From the NCBI RefSeq assembly GCF_000473145.1, contig NZ_KI421500.1, forward strand, positions 434,225-498,224: a DNA stretch of 64,000 bases, written 5' to 3'. A model generated the notes under the pieces. That model was not told the DNA's origin. It made no database searches and worked only from the letters and a program-made list of their open reading frames with translations. The position numbers were made by a program, and so were the translations under genes. Position 1 is the stretch's first letter. The number at the start of each line of letters is the position of its first letter. This DNA is from Leisingera daeponensis DSM 23529 (GTDB lineage: Bacteria > Pseudomonadota > Alphaproteobacteria > Rhodobacterales > Rhodobacteraceae). Shown piece by piece: positions 47,986 to 56,671 of the stretch.

Positions 47986-48648
47986 ATGCGGACGGTTATC
48001 TTCGATCTGGACGGCACGCTGGCGGATACGTCGGGCGATCTGCTGGCCGCGGCCAATTTCTGTTTCCGGCAGATGGGGCTGGGCGATGTGCTGAGCCATC
48101 CCGGCGATGCAGGCATTGCCCTGCGCGGCGGCCGCACGATGCTGACCGCAGGCCTGAAACGGGCCGGTCAGTTCAACCCGGCCACGGTGGATGAGTTCTA
48201 CCCGGTGCTGCTGGAGGCGTACCGGGATGCCATCGACCATCACACCGTGCTGTATCCGGGCGCGATGGCGGCGGTGGAGGCGTTGAAATCCGCAGGCTTT
48301 GGCGTTGGGATCTGCACCAACAAGCCCGAGGCGCTGGCGGATCAGCTGATGCGCAGCCTAGGCGTGCGTGACGCCTTTGCCTCGCTGGTCGGGGCGGACA
48401 CGCTGCCGGTGCGCAAACCCGACCCCGCGCCGCTGTTCGAGGCCGCCCGCCGCGCAGGCGGTGATCCGGCCCGCACCCTGCTGGTGGGCGACAGCGACAC
48501 TGACCGCAGCACTTCCGCCAATGCGGGCGTGCCGTCAGTGCTGGTGACCTTTGGCCCCTCCGGCGATGACATGGGCGCGCTCAAGCCCGAGGCGCTGTTG
48601 CACCGGTTCGAGGACCTCCTGGACGTCGCAGAGCGGCTGATTGCGTGA
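47986..48648 (+). CDS. gph: HAD family phosphatase, phosphoglycolate phosphatase type
   Basis: The 220-residue HAD hydrolase has motif I (VIFDLDGTLADTSGDLL), motif II in GICTNKPEALADQ, the motif III lysine in VRKPDP and motif IV in LLVGDSDTDRSTSANAG. This is the Gph/PGPase pattern, which removes 2-phosphoglycolate formed during DNA repair or oxygenase activity. Its glycolate product could feed the glyoxylate used by GlcB at 9.4 kb. Other sugar phosphates are possible substrates. An in-frame extension of 16 codons upstream lacks similarity. Confidence 0.85.
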   Translation: MRTVIFDLDGTLADTSGDLLAAANFCFRQMGLGDVLSHPGDAGIALRGGRTMLTAGLKRAGQFNPATVDEFYPVLLEAYRDAIDHHTVLYPGAMAAVEALKSAGFGVGICTNKPEALADQLMRSLGVRDAFASLVGADTLPVRKPDPAPLFEAARRAGGDPARTLLVGDSDTDRSTSANAGVPSVLVTFGPSGDDMGALKPEALLHRFEDLLDVAERLIA

Positions 48649-48727
48649 TCCCGTAACTCAGTTTCGGGAAAACCGTCTGTCCGGCTTGCCTCTTGACCAC
48701 TGACCGCCCGCGGCTCACAAACGCCGC

Positions 48728-49921
48728 ATGAGCGAGACATTTACCGGGTCTTTCACCCAGCAGGAACCCATCCCCGAAGACGCCATCGAGGCTGCGCTGG
48801 CCGTGCTCCGCCACGGGCGGCTGCACCGCTACAACGTGGCCGAGGGCGAGACGGGGGAGACCGCGCTGCTCGAAAAGGAGTTCGCGGCGCAGATGGGCGC
48901 GAAATACTGCCTGGCCGTGGCGTCCGGCGGCTATGCGCTGGCGACGTCGCTGCGGGCGGTTGGGGTAAAGCCTGGCGACAAGGTGCTGACCAACGCCTTC
49001 ACCCTGGCGCCGGTGCCGGGCTCCATCGCCTCCGTCGGGGCGGAGCCGCTGTTTGTCGAGGTGACCGAAAACCTGACGATCGACTTGGATGACCTTGCCG
49101 CCAAGGCGGATCAGGCAAAGGTGCTGATGCTGTCGCACATGCGCGGGCATCTGTGCGACATGGACCGGCTGATGGAGATCTGCAACGCGGCAGGCATCAC
49201 CGTGATCGAGGATTGCGCCCACACCATGGGCGCCTCGTGGAACGGGGTGCTGTCGGGCCGCCATGGCGCGGCCGGCTGCTATTCCTGCCAGACCTATAAA
49301 CATGTGAATTCGGGCGAGGGCGGGCTGCTCGTCACCGATGACGACGAAATCGCCGCCCGCGCCATCATGATGTCCGGCTCCTACATGCTTTACGGCCGCC
49401 ACCTAGCCGCGCCGGGACCGGAGGTGTTCGAGCGGGTGAAATACGAGACCCCGAACATCTCGGGCCGGATGGACAACCTGCGCGCCGCCATCCTGCGGCC
49501 GCAGCTGCGCGATCTGGACACCCAGGTGGCGCGCTGGAACGACCGCTACCGCGCGGTGGAGGACGGCCTGCGCGGCACGCCCGGCCTGACGGTTGTGGAG
49601 CGGCCGAAGCAGGAGATTTATGTCGGCTCCTCCATCCAGTTCCTGCTCTTGGACTGGAGCGAAGACGCGGTGCAGGAGGCTGTCCGCCGCTGTGCCGCCC
49701 GCGGGGTGGAACTGAAATGGTTCGGCACGCCGGAGCCAGTGGCCTTCACCTCCCGCTATGACAGCTGGCGCTATGCGGACACCCCGCGGCTGCCGCAAAG
49801 CGACCGCATCCTGGCAGGCATCATCGACATGCGGGTGCCGCTGACCTTCAGCCTGGAGGACTGCGCCCAGATTGCCCGGATCATCCGCGCCGAGGTGTCC
49901 GCCGTCTATCAGTCGGGCTGA
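48728..49921 (+). CDS. DegT/DnrJ/EryC1/StrS family aminotransferase
   Basis: The 397-residue PLP enzyme has the family layout: a Gly/Ala-rich cofactor loop (ASGGYALATSLRAVGVKPGDKV), the aspartate segment VIEDCAHTMGA and the PLP lysine in CQTYKHVNSGEGG. Members mostly transaminate nucleotide-linked keto sugars or act as dehydratases. No sugar-nucleotide genes surround it, so the substrate is unclear; some solitary members work in aminopolyol or antibiotic pathways. It ends inside the convergent creA gene by 13 bases. Confidence 0.85.
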   Translation: MSETFTGSFTQQEPIPEDAIEAALAVLRHGRLHRYNVAEGETGETALLEKEFAAQMGAKYCLAVASGGYALATSLRAVGVKPGDKVLTNAFTLAPVPGSIASVGAEPLFVEVTENLTIDLDDLAAKADQAKVLMLSHMRGHLCDMDRLMEICNAAGITVIEDCAHTMGASWNGVLSGRHGAAGCYSCQTYKHVNSGEGGLLVTDDDEIAARAIMMSGSYMLYGRHLAAPGPEVFERVKYETPNISGRMDNLRAAILRPQLRDLDTQVARWNDRYRAVEDGLRGTPGLTVVERPKQEIYVGSSIQFLLLDWSEDAVQEAVRRCAARGVELKWFGTPEPVAFTSRYDSWRYADTPRLPQSDRILAGIIDMRVPLTFSLEDCAQIARIIRAEVSAVYQSG

Positions 49922-50367
49922 TACAGCGGCACGGTCGAGATCGAGACCTTGGCCGAACCGTCCGTCAGCTCTGCCGCGTGGGCGACATAGATCAGCGTCT
50001 GGTTCTTCTCATCGAACAGGCGCTTCACCCGCAGCGATTTGAGGATGATGGACCGGGACTCGCGGAACACATCCTCGCCGTCATCGCTGCGGTCGATATC
50101 GCCCAGCGTGATTGGCCCGGTCTGGCGGCAGGCCAGCGACGCGTTGGAGGGATCCTCGAACCAGTTGCCTTTGGACAGGCGGTCGATCAGCCCGCGCTCG
50201 AAATAGGCGATGTGGCAGGTGACACCTTGGACCTTGGGATCGGAAATCGCCTCGATCACGATATCATTGCCGACCCAGTCGACCCCGATCTGGCCGATCT
50301 CCTCTGCGGCGGCGGGCAGGCTCAGCAGGCAGAATGCGGCAGCCAGGGCGCAGTTCGAACGTTTCAT
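49909..50367 (-). CDS. creA: CreA family periplasmic protein
   Basis: The 152-residue precursor has a signal peptide (ALAAAFCLLSLPAAA) and the CreA core: EEIGQIGVDWVGNDIVIEAISDPKVQGVTCHIAY, SNASLACRQTGPI, and SIILKSLRVKRLFDEKNQTLIYVAHAAEL. This matches E. coli CreA in order and spacing. CreA has no confirmed biochemical role. The 3' end overlaps the convergent aminotransferase gene by 13 bases. Confidence 0.87.
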   Translation of the reverse strand: MKRSNCALAAAFCLLSLPAAAEEIGQIGVDWVGNDIVIEAISDPKVQGVTCHIAYFERGLIDRLSKGNWFEDPSNASLACRQTGPITLGDIDRSDDGEDVFRESRSIILKSLRVKRLFDEKNQTLIYVAHAAELTDGSAKVSISTVPLYQPD

Positions 50368-50448
50368 GAAAATCTCCTGATTCTATCGGGCGGTGCGGGG
50401 CGCGCCCGCCTTGTCATTACTTACGCGCAGAAGCGGGGAAGGATCCAT

Positions 50449-50476
50449 GGAACCTTTTTGCGCGGGTGGAGTTACT
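50449..50476 (+). promoter_or_regulatory. ECF-like promoter candidate for the SH3 protein gene
   Basis: GGAAC is followed after 18 bases by TTAC within GTTACT, about 56 bases before the start codon. The first box fits extracytoplasmic-function sigma promoters; the second box is a weak match. Confidence 0.25.
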
Positions 50477-50531
50477 CCTGCTCAACGGCGCGTTGAGGCG
50501 CCGCAGACAGGAAATGGAAGAGGAGACTACT

Positions 50532-51185
50532 ATGTTTACGCCGAAACGCGCCCTGACCGCATCTGCCCTGGCCCTTCTGGCTGCACCGGTTTGGGCCGGC
50601 GCCCAAGTGCAGGCCGTGACCGACCTGAACCTGCGCGCAGGCCCCGGACCGCAGCATGAAATCATCGGTGTCATTTCCAAAGACGGCGCTGTCAAACTGG
50701 ACGGCTGCCTGGAGCAGAGCAACTGGTGCAAGGTGGGCTATGACGGTGCCGAAGGCTGGGCCTATGGCGAGTATCTGACAGCAACCGTCACCGAGAAGTA
50801 CATTCCCGTTGTTGCCCAGGACAGCCCCGTTGAAGTCACCACCGTGACCTATGAAAACACCGGTGAAGCCGACGCGCCTCTGGGGGCTATCGGCGGTGCC
50901 ATCACTGGCGGTCTGATTGCAGGCCCGGCCGGGGTTGTTGCCGGTGCGATTGCCGGGGCGGCCGCAGGTGAAGCAGCTGTGCCGGACGAGGAAGTGGTGA
51001 CCTATGTGCGCACCAATGCGACCGAACCGGTTTATGTGCAGGGCGAAGTGGTGACCGGCGTGGTCATTCCGGAAGAAGTCCAGCTGACGGACATCCCGGA
51101 CTCGAACTTCCGTTACGTTTACCTGAACGGCCTGCCGGTTCTGGTCGAGGCGGACAGCCGCACCGTGATCCACGTAGTCCGCTGA
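50532..51185 (+). CDS. exported SH3 / glycine-zipper / DUF1236 envelope protein
   Basis: The 217-residue protein has a signal peptide (RALTASALALLAAPVWAGA). A bacterial SH3 domain at about residues 25-88 follows (VTDLNLRAGPGPQHEIIGVI, WCKVGYDGAEGWAYGEYL). A hydrophobic glycine-zipper stretch (LGAIGGAITGGLIAGPAGVVAGAIAGAAAG) and a short C-terminal DUF1236-like domain (DIPDSNFRYVYLNGLPVLVEADSRTVIHVV) complete it. The mix suggests a periplasmic, peptidoglycan-facing stress protein. GGAAGAGGAG precedes the ATG, and a strong terminator ends the transcript. Confidence 0.85.
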   Translation: MFTPKRALTASALALLAAPVWAGAQVQAVTDLNLRAGPGPQHEIIGVISKDGAVKLDGCLEQSNWCKVGYDGAEGWAYGEYLTATVTEKYIPVVAQDSPVEVTTVTYENTGEADAPLGAIGGAITGGLIAGPAGVVAGAIAGAAAGEAAVPDEEVVTYVRTNATEPVYVQGEVVTGVVIPEEVQLTDIPDSNFRYVYLNGLPVLVEADSRTVIHVVR

Positions 51186-51207
51186 TTTTCCTGATACTGT
51201 CTGATTG

Positions 51208-51235
51208 CGGGCGGCCCTGACGGGCCGCCCGTTTT
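51208..51235 (+). terminator. terminator of the SH3 protein gene
   Basis: A perfect 10-bp stem (CGGGCGGCCC/GGGCCGCCCG, TGAC loop) is followed by TTTT. Confidence 0.88.
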
Positions 51236-51298
51236 CGTGTGCGCACCAGCACCCGGGGTCAATGCGATTGACGCGAATCATGTGGTCGTCTATTGAAT

Positions 51299-51318
51299 TG
51301 AACAACTGTTCATATAAT
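51299..51318 (+). promoter_or_regulatory. operator and -10 box upstream of ivd
   Basis: The palindrome TGAACA-AC-TGTTCA at 51299-51312 directly abuts a consensus TATAAT at 51313-51318, 27 bases before the ivd start. A bound repressor would occlude the promoter. Confidence 0.55.
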
Positions 51319-51344
51319 CGGCTGTGCCCTGGAGGATCTGCGGG

Positions 51345-52505
51345 ATGTTCAACGCAAGCATGAGTTTCGATCTTGGTGAGGATGTTAACGCCCTGCGCGA
51401 TGTGGTTCACCGCTGGGCGCAGGACCGCGTCAAGCCGATGGCGCAGGAGATCGACCAGAAAAACGAATTCCCTGCGGATCTGTGGCAGGAGATGGGCGAG
51501 CTGGGCCTGCTGGGCATCACAGTGCCGGAGGAATTCGGCGGCGCCGGCATGTCCTATCTGGCCCACACCGTCGCGGTGGAGGAAATCGCCCGGGCCTCGG
51601 CCTCCGTCTCGCTGTCCTACGGCGCGCATTCCAACCTGTGCGTCAACCAGATCAAGCTGAACGGCAACGCCGAGCAGAAGCAGAAATACCTGCCCCGGCT
51701 GATCTCGGGCGAGCATGTCGGCGCGCTGGCAATGTCCGAGGCGGGCGCGGGCTCTGACGTGGTGTCGATGTCGCTGCGTGCCGAAAAGCGCAACGATCAC
51801 TTCCGCCTGAACGGCAACAAGTACTGGATCACCAACGGCCCCGACGCCGACACGCTGGTGGTTTACGCCAAGACCGATCCGGAGGCGGGCTCGAAGGGGA
51901 TCACCGCCTTCCTGATCGAAAAGGAAATGAAGGGCTTCTCCACCTCCAAGCATTTCGACAAGCTGGGGATGCGCGGCTCCAACACGGCTGAGCTGGTGTT
52001 CGAGGATGTGGAAGTCCCGTTCGAGAACGTGCTGGGCGAAGAGGGCAAGGGCGTGCGCGTTCTGATGTCCGGCCTGGATTATGAGCGCGTGGTGCTGGCG
52101 GGCATCGGCCTCGGCATCATGGCGTCCTGCATGGATGAGATGATGCCCTACATGGCGGAACGCAAGCAGTTCGGCCAGCCGATCGGGAACTTCCAGCTTA
52201 TGCAGGCCAAGATTGCCGATATGTACACGGCGATGAACTCGGCGCGGGCCTATGTCTATGAAGTGGCGAAATCCTGCGACAATGGCACCGTGACCCGCCA
52301 GGACGCGGCGGCTTGCTGCCTTTATGCTTCCGAGGTGGCGATGACCCAGGCGCACCAGGCGGTGCAGGCCTTCGGCGGCGCGGGCTACCTGTCCGACAAC
52401 CCGGTCGGCCGCATCTTCCGCGATGCCAAGCTGATGGAAATCGGCGCAGGCACCAGCGAAATCCGGCGGATGCTGATCGGCCGCGAGCTGATGGGCACCA
52501 TGTAA
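51345..52505 (+). CDS. ivd: isovaleryl-CoA dehydrogenase
   Basis: The flavoenzyme oxidises isovaleryl-CoA to 3-methylcrotonyl-CoA in leucine breakdown. The 386-residue acyl-CoA dehydrogenase has [48 protein letters not shown] and the catalytic-base region [12 protein letters not shown]. The Glu in LDYER position is characteristic of IVD rather than the medium-chain enzymes. The C-terminal [33 protein letters not shown] is typical. It is the first gene of the leucine cluster; GGAGG precedes the chosen ATG. Confidence 0.95.
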   Translation: MFNASMSFDLGEDVNALRDVVHRWAQDRVKPMAQEIDQKNEFPADLWQEMGELGLLGITVPEEFGGAGMSYLAHTVAVEEIARASASVSLSYGAHSNLCVNQIKLNGNAEQKQKYLPRLISGEHVGALAMSEAGAGSDVVSMSLRAEKRNDHFRLNGNKYWITNGPDADTLVVYAKTDPEAGSKGITAFLIEKEMKGFSTSKHFDKLGMRGSNTAELVFEDVEVPFENVLGEEGKGVRVLMSGLDYERVVLAGIGLGIMASCMDEMMPYMAERKQFGQPIGNFQLMQAKIADMYTAMNSARAYVYEVAKSCDNGTVTRQDAAACCLYASEVAMTQAHQAVQAFGGAGYLSDNPVGRIFRDAKLMEIGAGTSEIRRMLIGRELMGTM

Positions 52506-52512
52506 CAAAAGA

Positions 52513-52544
52513 AAACCCCGCGCTCCGAAGGAGGCGCGGGGTTT
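52513..52544. terminator. bidirectional terminator between ivd and ompW
   Basis: AAACCCCGCGCTCC and GGAGGCGCGGGGTTT form a long GC stem with T runs on both sides. It serves the convergent ivd and ompW transcripts. Confidence 0.75.
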
Positions 52545-52600
52545 GAAACAGGCCTGGCGGCACGAGGTCAGCCGCCAGACCGGAACCAGGTCACTTAGGA

Positions 52601-53203
52601 TCAGAAGCGGTGCACGTAAGCGAAGTTCACGACAACCGGATCGATCTCTGCGGTGCCGATGCTGGCGCCGTTCAGGCTCGCATCGGTGTCGATGTCCATC
52701 CAGCGGACGTTGAACCGCAGCGCGCCATTGTCGGAAATCTGGTAGTCGGCACCGGCATTGACCGCGACACCAAAGCTGTCATCGAGGTCCAGCGTGCCAA
52801 GCGCGGTCTCTTCCTCGAAGAAGGTGGTGTAGTTCAGGCCCAGACCCAGGAACGGCTTGACCTTGCCGGCGGTCGGGAAGTGGTAGTTGACCGACAGGGT
52901 CGGCGGCAGTTGCTTGGCGGACGCGGCAAAAGCGCCGTTCAGGCGGACGTCGTGCTCGAACGGCGAGGCCGCCAGCAGCTCGACACCCCAGTTGTCGCGG
53001 AAGAAGTATTCAACGGTCAGCGACAGCGCGGTGCCATCGTCGATATCGGCCGCCATGCCGGCCAGGGTGCCGTTGCCGGATTTCGGGTTGACGTTGGCGA
53101 TACCGACACCAACGGTCCAGTCGCCTTGCTGCTGGGCCAGCGCGGGGCCAGCCAGAGCGGCGAGGGCAGAAGTCAGTGCCAATGCGGAAACCATGCGTTT
53201 CAT
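52601..53203 (-). CDS. ompW: OmpW family outer membrane protein
   Basis: A 200-residue precursor with a signal peptide (ALALTSALAALAGPALAQQQ) and an eight-stranded OmpW barrel. The barrel shows GDWTVGVGIANVNPK, ALSLTVEYFFRDNWGVELLAASPFEHDV, LPPTLSVNYHFPTAGKVKPFLGLGLNYTTFF and the C-terminal NFAYVHRF with terminal Phe required for barrel assembly. OmpW barrels carry small hydrophobic molecules and are often induced by low oxygen. An FNR-type site lies about 62-75 bases before the start. The gene is inverted within the leucine cluster. Confidence 0.93.
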   Translation of the reverse strand: MKRMVSALALTSALAALAGPALAQQQGDWTVGVGIANVNPKSGNGTLAGMAADIDDGTALSLTVEYFFRDNWGVELLAASPFEHDVRLNGAFAASAKQLPPTLSVNYHFPTAGKVKPFLGLGLNYTTFFEEETALGTLDLDDSFGVAVNAGADYQISDNGALRFNVRWMDIDTDASLNGASIGTAEIDPVVVNFAYVHRF

Positions 53204-53264
53204 CGGGTGCGTCCCTTTTCTTGTGTTTGCCCCGCAGTGGTGCCCCAAGGAGCGGCTGAAAACT

Positions 53265-53278
53265 CTGATCTGGATCAA
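53265..53278. promoter_or_regulatory. FNR/FnrL-type binding site
   Basis: CTGAT-CTGG-ATCAA matches TTGAT-N4-ATCAA at nine of ten positions. It lies between divergent ompW and the acyl-CoA synthetase gene, at a position suited to activation of ompW. Confidence 0.6.
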
Positions 53279-53352
53279 GGGGCGGATTGCTTTGCCATTG
53301 TAAATCCAGTGGAAAATTGCATGGCTGCCATGCGTTTCAGGAATGTCTAAAT

Positions 53353-54879
53353 ATGCATGATGGTTGTAACATTCCTGGACTTCGCCCGGATGGCAGCTGG
53401 GACCTGCCGGAGCGGCTGAACATGGCCGCGCAATGCCTGGCGCATCCGGCTGAAAAGACCGCCCTGATTGACATGACCGGCGCGGCGCGGCGCGACATTT
53501 CTTATGGCGAGCTTTCGCAGATGACCGACGGGCTGGCCCGCTATCTGCTGACCCGCATCCAGCCCGGCGACCGGGTGGGCGTGCTGCTCAGCCAGTCGCC
53601 CTGGTGCGCCGCGGCGCATCTGGCAATCTGGAAGGCGGGCGGCATCTCGGTGCCCTTGTTCAAGCTGTTCAAACACGATGCGCTGGCCTCCCGCGCCGGC
53701 GACGCGGGCGTGCGCTTCGTCTTCACCGATACCGAGGGCGCCGGCCTGCTGGGAGATCTGGCCGAAGCGGTGATGGCCGACAGCGCCGGGCTGGAGGGGG
53801 CGCCGGTCCCCTTCGCGGATACCGCGCCGGAGACCCCGGCGGTGCTGATCTATACCTCCGGCACCACCGGCAGCCCCAAGGGCGCGCTGCACGGCCACCG
53901 GGTCCTGACCGGCCACCTGCCGGGCGTTGCCATCAGCCATGACCACCTGGGTCAGCCCGGCGATGTCCTTTGGACCCCGGCGGACTGGGCCTGGATCGGC
54001 GGGCTGTTCGACGTGCTGATGCCGGGCCTGGCGCTGGGCGTGCCGGTGGTGGCCGCGCGGCTGGACAAGTTCTCGCCGGAGGCCTGCGCGGATCTGATCG
54101 CCACGGCCGGCGTGCGCAACGTGTTCTTCCCGCCCACGGCGCTGCGGATGCTGAAAGCAGCGGGGCAGGGGCTCAGCGGCCTGCGCTCGGTTGCCAGCGG
54201 CGGAGAGCCCCTGGGCGCTGAGATGCTCGCCTGGGGCCGGCGCCGCCTGGGCGTGACCATCAACGAATTCTATGGCCAGACCGAATGCAACATGGTGGCC
54301 TCCTCCTGCGCAGCAGATTTCGAGCCGCGGCCGGGCTGCATCGGCAAAGCGGTGCCGGGGCATGAACTGGCGGTGATCGACGCGGCGGGCGACCCCACGG
54401 AGGATGAGGGCGACGTCGCCATCCGCCGCGGCTCGGCCTCGATGCTGCTGGAATACTGGAACCGGCCGGAGGAAACCGCCGCCAAGTTCCGCGGCGGCTG
54501 GCTGGTGACCGGCGACCGCGGCATCTGGGAGGGCGGTTACCTGCGGTTTGTGGGCCGCGAGGATGACGTGATCACCTCCGGCGGCTACCGCATCGGCCCG
54601 GCGGAGATCGAGGACTGCCTGCTGACCCACCCTGCTGTGGCGACGGTGGGCGTGGTCGGCAAGCCCGATCCGCTGCGCACCGAAATCGTCAAGGCTTATG
54701 TGGTGCTGAAAGCCGGCGCCAAAGCCTCGGAGCAGGAACTGCAGGACTACGTCAAGGACCGCCTCGCGCATTATTCCTACCCGCGCGAAGTGGCCTTTCT
54801 CGACGCACTGCCGATGACCGTGACCGGCAAGGTGATCCGCAAGGAGCTCAAGGCGCGGGCAGCGGGGGAGGTGCAATGA
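53353..54879 (+). CDS. AMP-dependent acyl-CoA synthetase
   Basis: A 508-residue ANL-superfamily ligase. AMP-binding motif [16 protein letters not shown] (about residue 170), the [11 protein letters not shown] motif, LVTGDRG and the C-terminal hinge and catalytic Lys in [12 protein letters not shown] are present. It most resembles the acetyl/butyryl or MACS-like short-chain group. Its place between ivd and mccB suggests activation of a branched or short acid such as isovalerate or 3-methylbutenoate, or of acetoacetate produced by the pathway; which one cannot be read from sequence. The site before the ATG is weak. Confidence 0.87.
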   Translation: MHDGCNIPGLRPDGSWDLPERLNMAAQCLAHPAEKTALIDMTGAARRDISYGELSQMTDGLARYLLTRIQPGDRVGVLLSQSPWCAAAHLAIWKAGGISVPLFKLFKHDALASRAGDAGVRFVFTDTEGAGLLGDLAEAVMADSAGLEGAPVPFADTAPETPAVLIYTSGTTGSPKGALHGHRVLTGHLPGVAISHDHLGQPGDVLWTPADWAWIGGLFDVLMPGLALGVPVVAARLDKFSPEACADLIATAGVRNVFFPPTALRMLKAAGQGLSGLRSVASGGEPLGAEMLAWGRRRLGVTINEFYGQTECNMVASSCAADFEPRPGCIGKAVPGHELAVIDAAGDPTEDEGDVAIRRGSASMLLEYWNRPEETAAKFRGGWLVTGDRGIWEGGYLRFVGREDDVITSGGYRIGPAEIEDCLLTHPAVATVGVVGKPDPLRTEIVKAYVVLKAGAKASEQELQDYVKDRLAHYSYPREVAFLDALPMTVTGKVIRKELKARAAGEVQ

Positions 54880-54931
54880 CCCAAGGTGTTGCATACCCGG
54901 CGCACGCTGCCCCAACCGGAATGAAAGACAT

Positions 54932-54971
54932 TTCCCGTACAACGGGAAGCGGCCTAACCCCTATAACGGGA
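54932..54971. promoter_or_regulatory. inverted repeat and extra half site before mccB
   Basis: TTCCCGT-ACA-ACGGGAA is a perfect 7-bp dyad at 54932-54948. A further ACGGGA occurs at 54966-54971, 24 bases on, overlapping the mccB ribosome binding site. Confidence 0.4.
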
Positions 54972-54979
54972 GAGTGGAC

Positions 54980-56584
54980 ATGAAACTCACATCCAAGGCG
55001 TTGCCTTCCTCGGAAGGCTTCAAGCAGAACCGCGAGGCGCATCTGGCGGCCCTTGCGCAGATCAGCGAGGCGGCGGAGGCCGCGCGCATGGGCGGCGGCG
55101 AAAAATCCCGCGCCCGCCATGAAAGCCGCGGCAAGATGCTGCCGCGCCGCCGGGTGGCGAACCTCCTCGATCCCGGCTCCCCGTTCCTGGAAATCGGCGC
55201 CACCGCGGCGCACGCCATGTACGACGGTGCGGCACCTGCGGCCGGCGTGATCGCGGGCATCGGCCGGGTGCACGGGCAAGAGGTCATGGTGGTCTGCAAC
55301 GACGCCACTGTGAAGGGCGGCACCTATTACCCGATGACGGTGAAGAAACACCTGCGCGCGCAGGAGATCGCCGAAGAAAACCGCCTTCCCTGCATCTACC
55401 TGGTCGACTCCGGCGGTGCCAACCTGCCCAACCAGGACGAGGTCTTCCCCGACCGCGACCATTTCGGGCGCATCTTCTACAACCAGGCTCGGATGTCGGC
55501 CAAGGGCATCCCGCAGATCGCCGTTGTTATGGGCTCCTGCACCGCGGGCGGCGCCTATGTGCCGGCGATGTCGGACGTCACCATTATCGTGAAGGAACAG
55601 GGCACCATCTTCCTTGCCGGCCCGCCGCTGGTGAAGGCGGCCACGGGTGAGGTCGTCAGCGCCGAGGACCTGGGCGGCGGCGACGTGCATACGCGCCTGT
55701 CCGGCGTGGCAGATTACCTGGCCGAGGATGATGCCCACGCGCTGGCGCTGGCGCGGCGCGCGGTGCAGTCGCTGAACATCACCAGACCGCTGACGGTGAA
55801 CTGGGCCAGCCCCGAGGAACCCGCCTACGACCCCGAGGAGATCCTCGGCGTGGTGCCCGGCGACCTGCGCACCCCTTATGACATCCGCGAGGTGATCGCG
55901 CGGCTGGTCGACGGCTCCCGCTTTGACGAGTTCAAGCCGCGTTTCGGCGAGACGCTTGTCACCGGCTTTGCCCATCTGAAGGGCTGCCCAATCGGCATCG
56001 TCGCCAACAACGGCGTGCTGTTCTCGGAAGCCGCCCAAAAAGGCGCGCATTTCGTCGAGCTGTGCTCGCAGCGCAAGATTCCTCTGGTGTTCCTGCAGAA
56101 CATCACCGGCTTCATGGTCGGCCGAAAGTATGAAAACGAGGGCATCGCCCGCCATGGCGCCAAGATGGTGACGGCAGTGGCCACCACCAATGTGCCGAAA
56201 GTCACCATGCTGGTCGGCGGCTCCTTTGGCGCGGGCAACTACGGCATGTCGGGCCGCGCCTACCAGCCGCGCTTCCTGTGGACCTGGCCGAACTCCCGCA
56301 TCTCGGTGATGGGCGGCGAGCAGGCTGCGGGCGTGCTGGCAACGGTGAAACGCGACGCCATCGAACGCCAGGGCGGCAGCTGGAGCGCTGAGGAGGAAGC
56401 CGAGTTCAAGCGCCCCACCATTGAGATGTTCGAGGAGCAGAGCCACCCGCTGTATGCCTCGGCGCGCCTTTGGGACGACGGCATCATCGACCCGCGCAAG
56501 AGCCGCGACGTGCTGGCGCTCTCGCTCAGCGCGGCGCTGAACGCCCCGATCGAAGAGACCAAATTCGGCGTCTTCCGGATGTAA
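54980..56584 (+). CDS. mccB: methylcrotonyl-CoA carboxylase, carboxyltransferase subunit
   Basis: The 534-residue beta subunit of the biotin enzyme that carboxylates 3-methylcrotonyl-CoA. It shows the carboxyltransferase folds with the acyl-CoA loop ([28 protein letters not shown]), [37 protein letters not shown] and the C-terminal biotin-site [24 protein letters not shown]. The [15 protein letters not shown] string is typical of MCC rather than propionyl-CoA carboxylase. The ATG follows GGGAGA; an in-frame GTG two codons earlier is possible. Confidence 0.95.
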   Translation: MKLTSKALPSSEGFKQNREAHLAALAQISEAAEAARMGGGEKSRARHESRGKMLPRRRVANLLDPGSPFLEIGATAAHAMYDGAAPAAGVIAGIGRVHGQEVMVVCNDATVKGGTYYPMTVKKHLRAQEIAEENRLPCIYLVDSGGANLPNQDEVFPDRDHFGRIFYNQARMSAKGIPQIAVVMGSCTAGGAYVPAMSDVTIIVKEQGTIFLAGPPLVKAATGEVVSAEDLGGGDVHTRLSGVADYLAEDDAHALALARRAVQSLNITRPLTVNWASPEEPAYDPEEILGVVPGDLRTPYDIREVIARLVDGSRFDEFKPRFGETLVTGFAHLKGCPIGIVANNGVLFSEAAQKGAHFVELCSQRKIPLVFLQNITGFMVGRKYENEGIARHGAKMVTAVATTNVPKVTMLVGGSFGAGNYGMSGRAYQPRFLWTWPNSRISVMGGEQAAGVLATVKRDAIERQGGSWSAEEEAEFKRPTIEMFEEQSHPLYASARLWDDGIIDPRKSRDVLALSLSAALNAPIEETKFGVFRM

Positions 56585-56593
56585 GCGCCGTCG

Positions 56594-56622
56594 CTTTCAT
56601 CTTTCGCAAAATACTCCGGGGG
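56594..56622 (+). repeat. dispersed intergenic repeat, copy 3
   Basis: Begins CTTTCATCTTTCGC, continues AAAATACTCC and ends GGGGG. A GGGGGC/GCCCCC hairpin follows directly, before mccA. Confidence 0.5.
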
Positions 56623-56671
56623 TCCGGGGGCAGCGCCCCCGGTCCGGCGATCCAGACAAAGGACCAACCCC

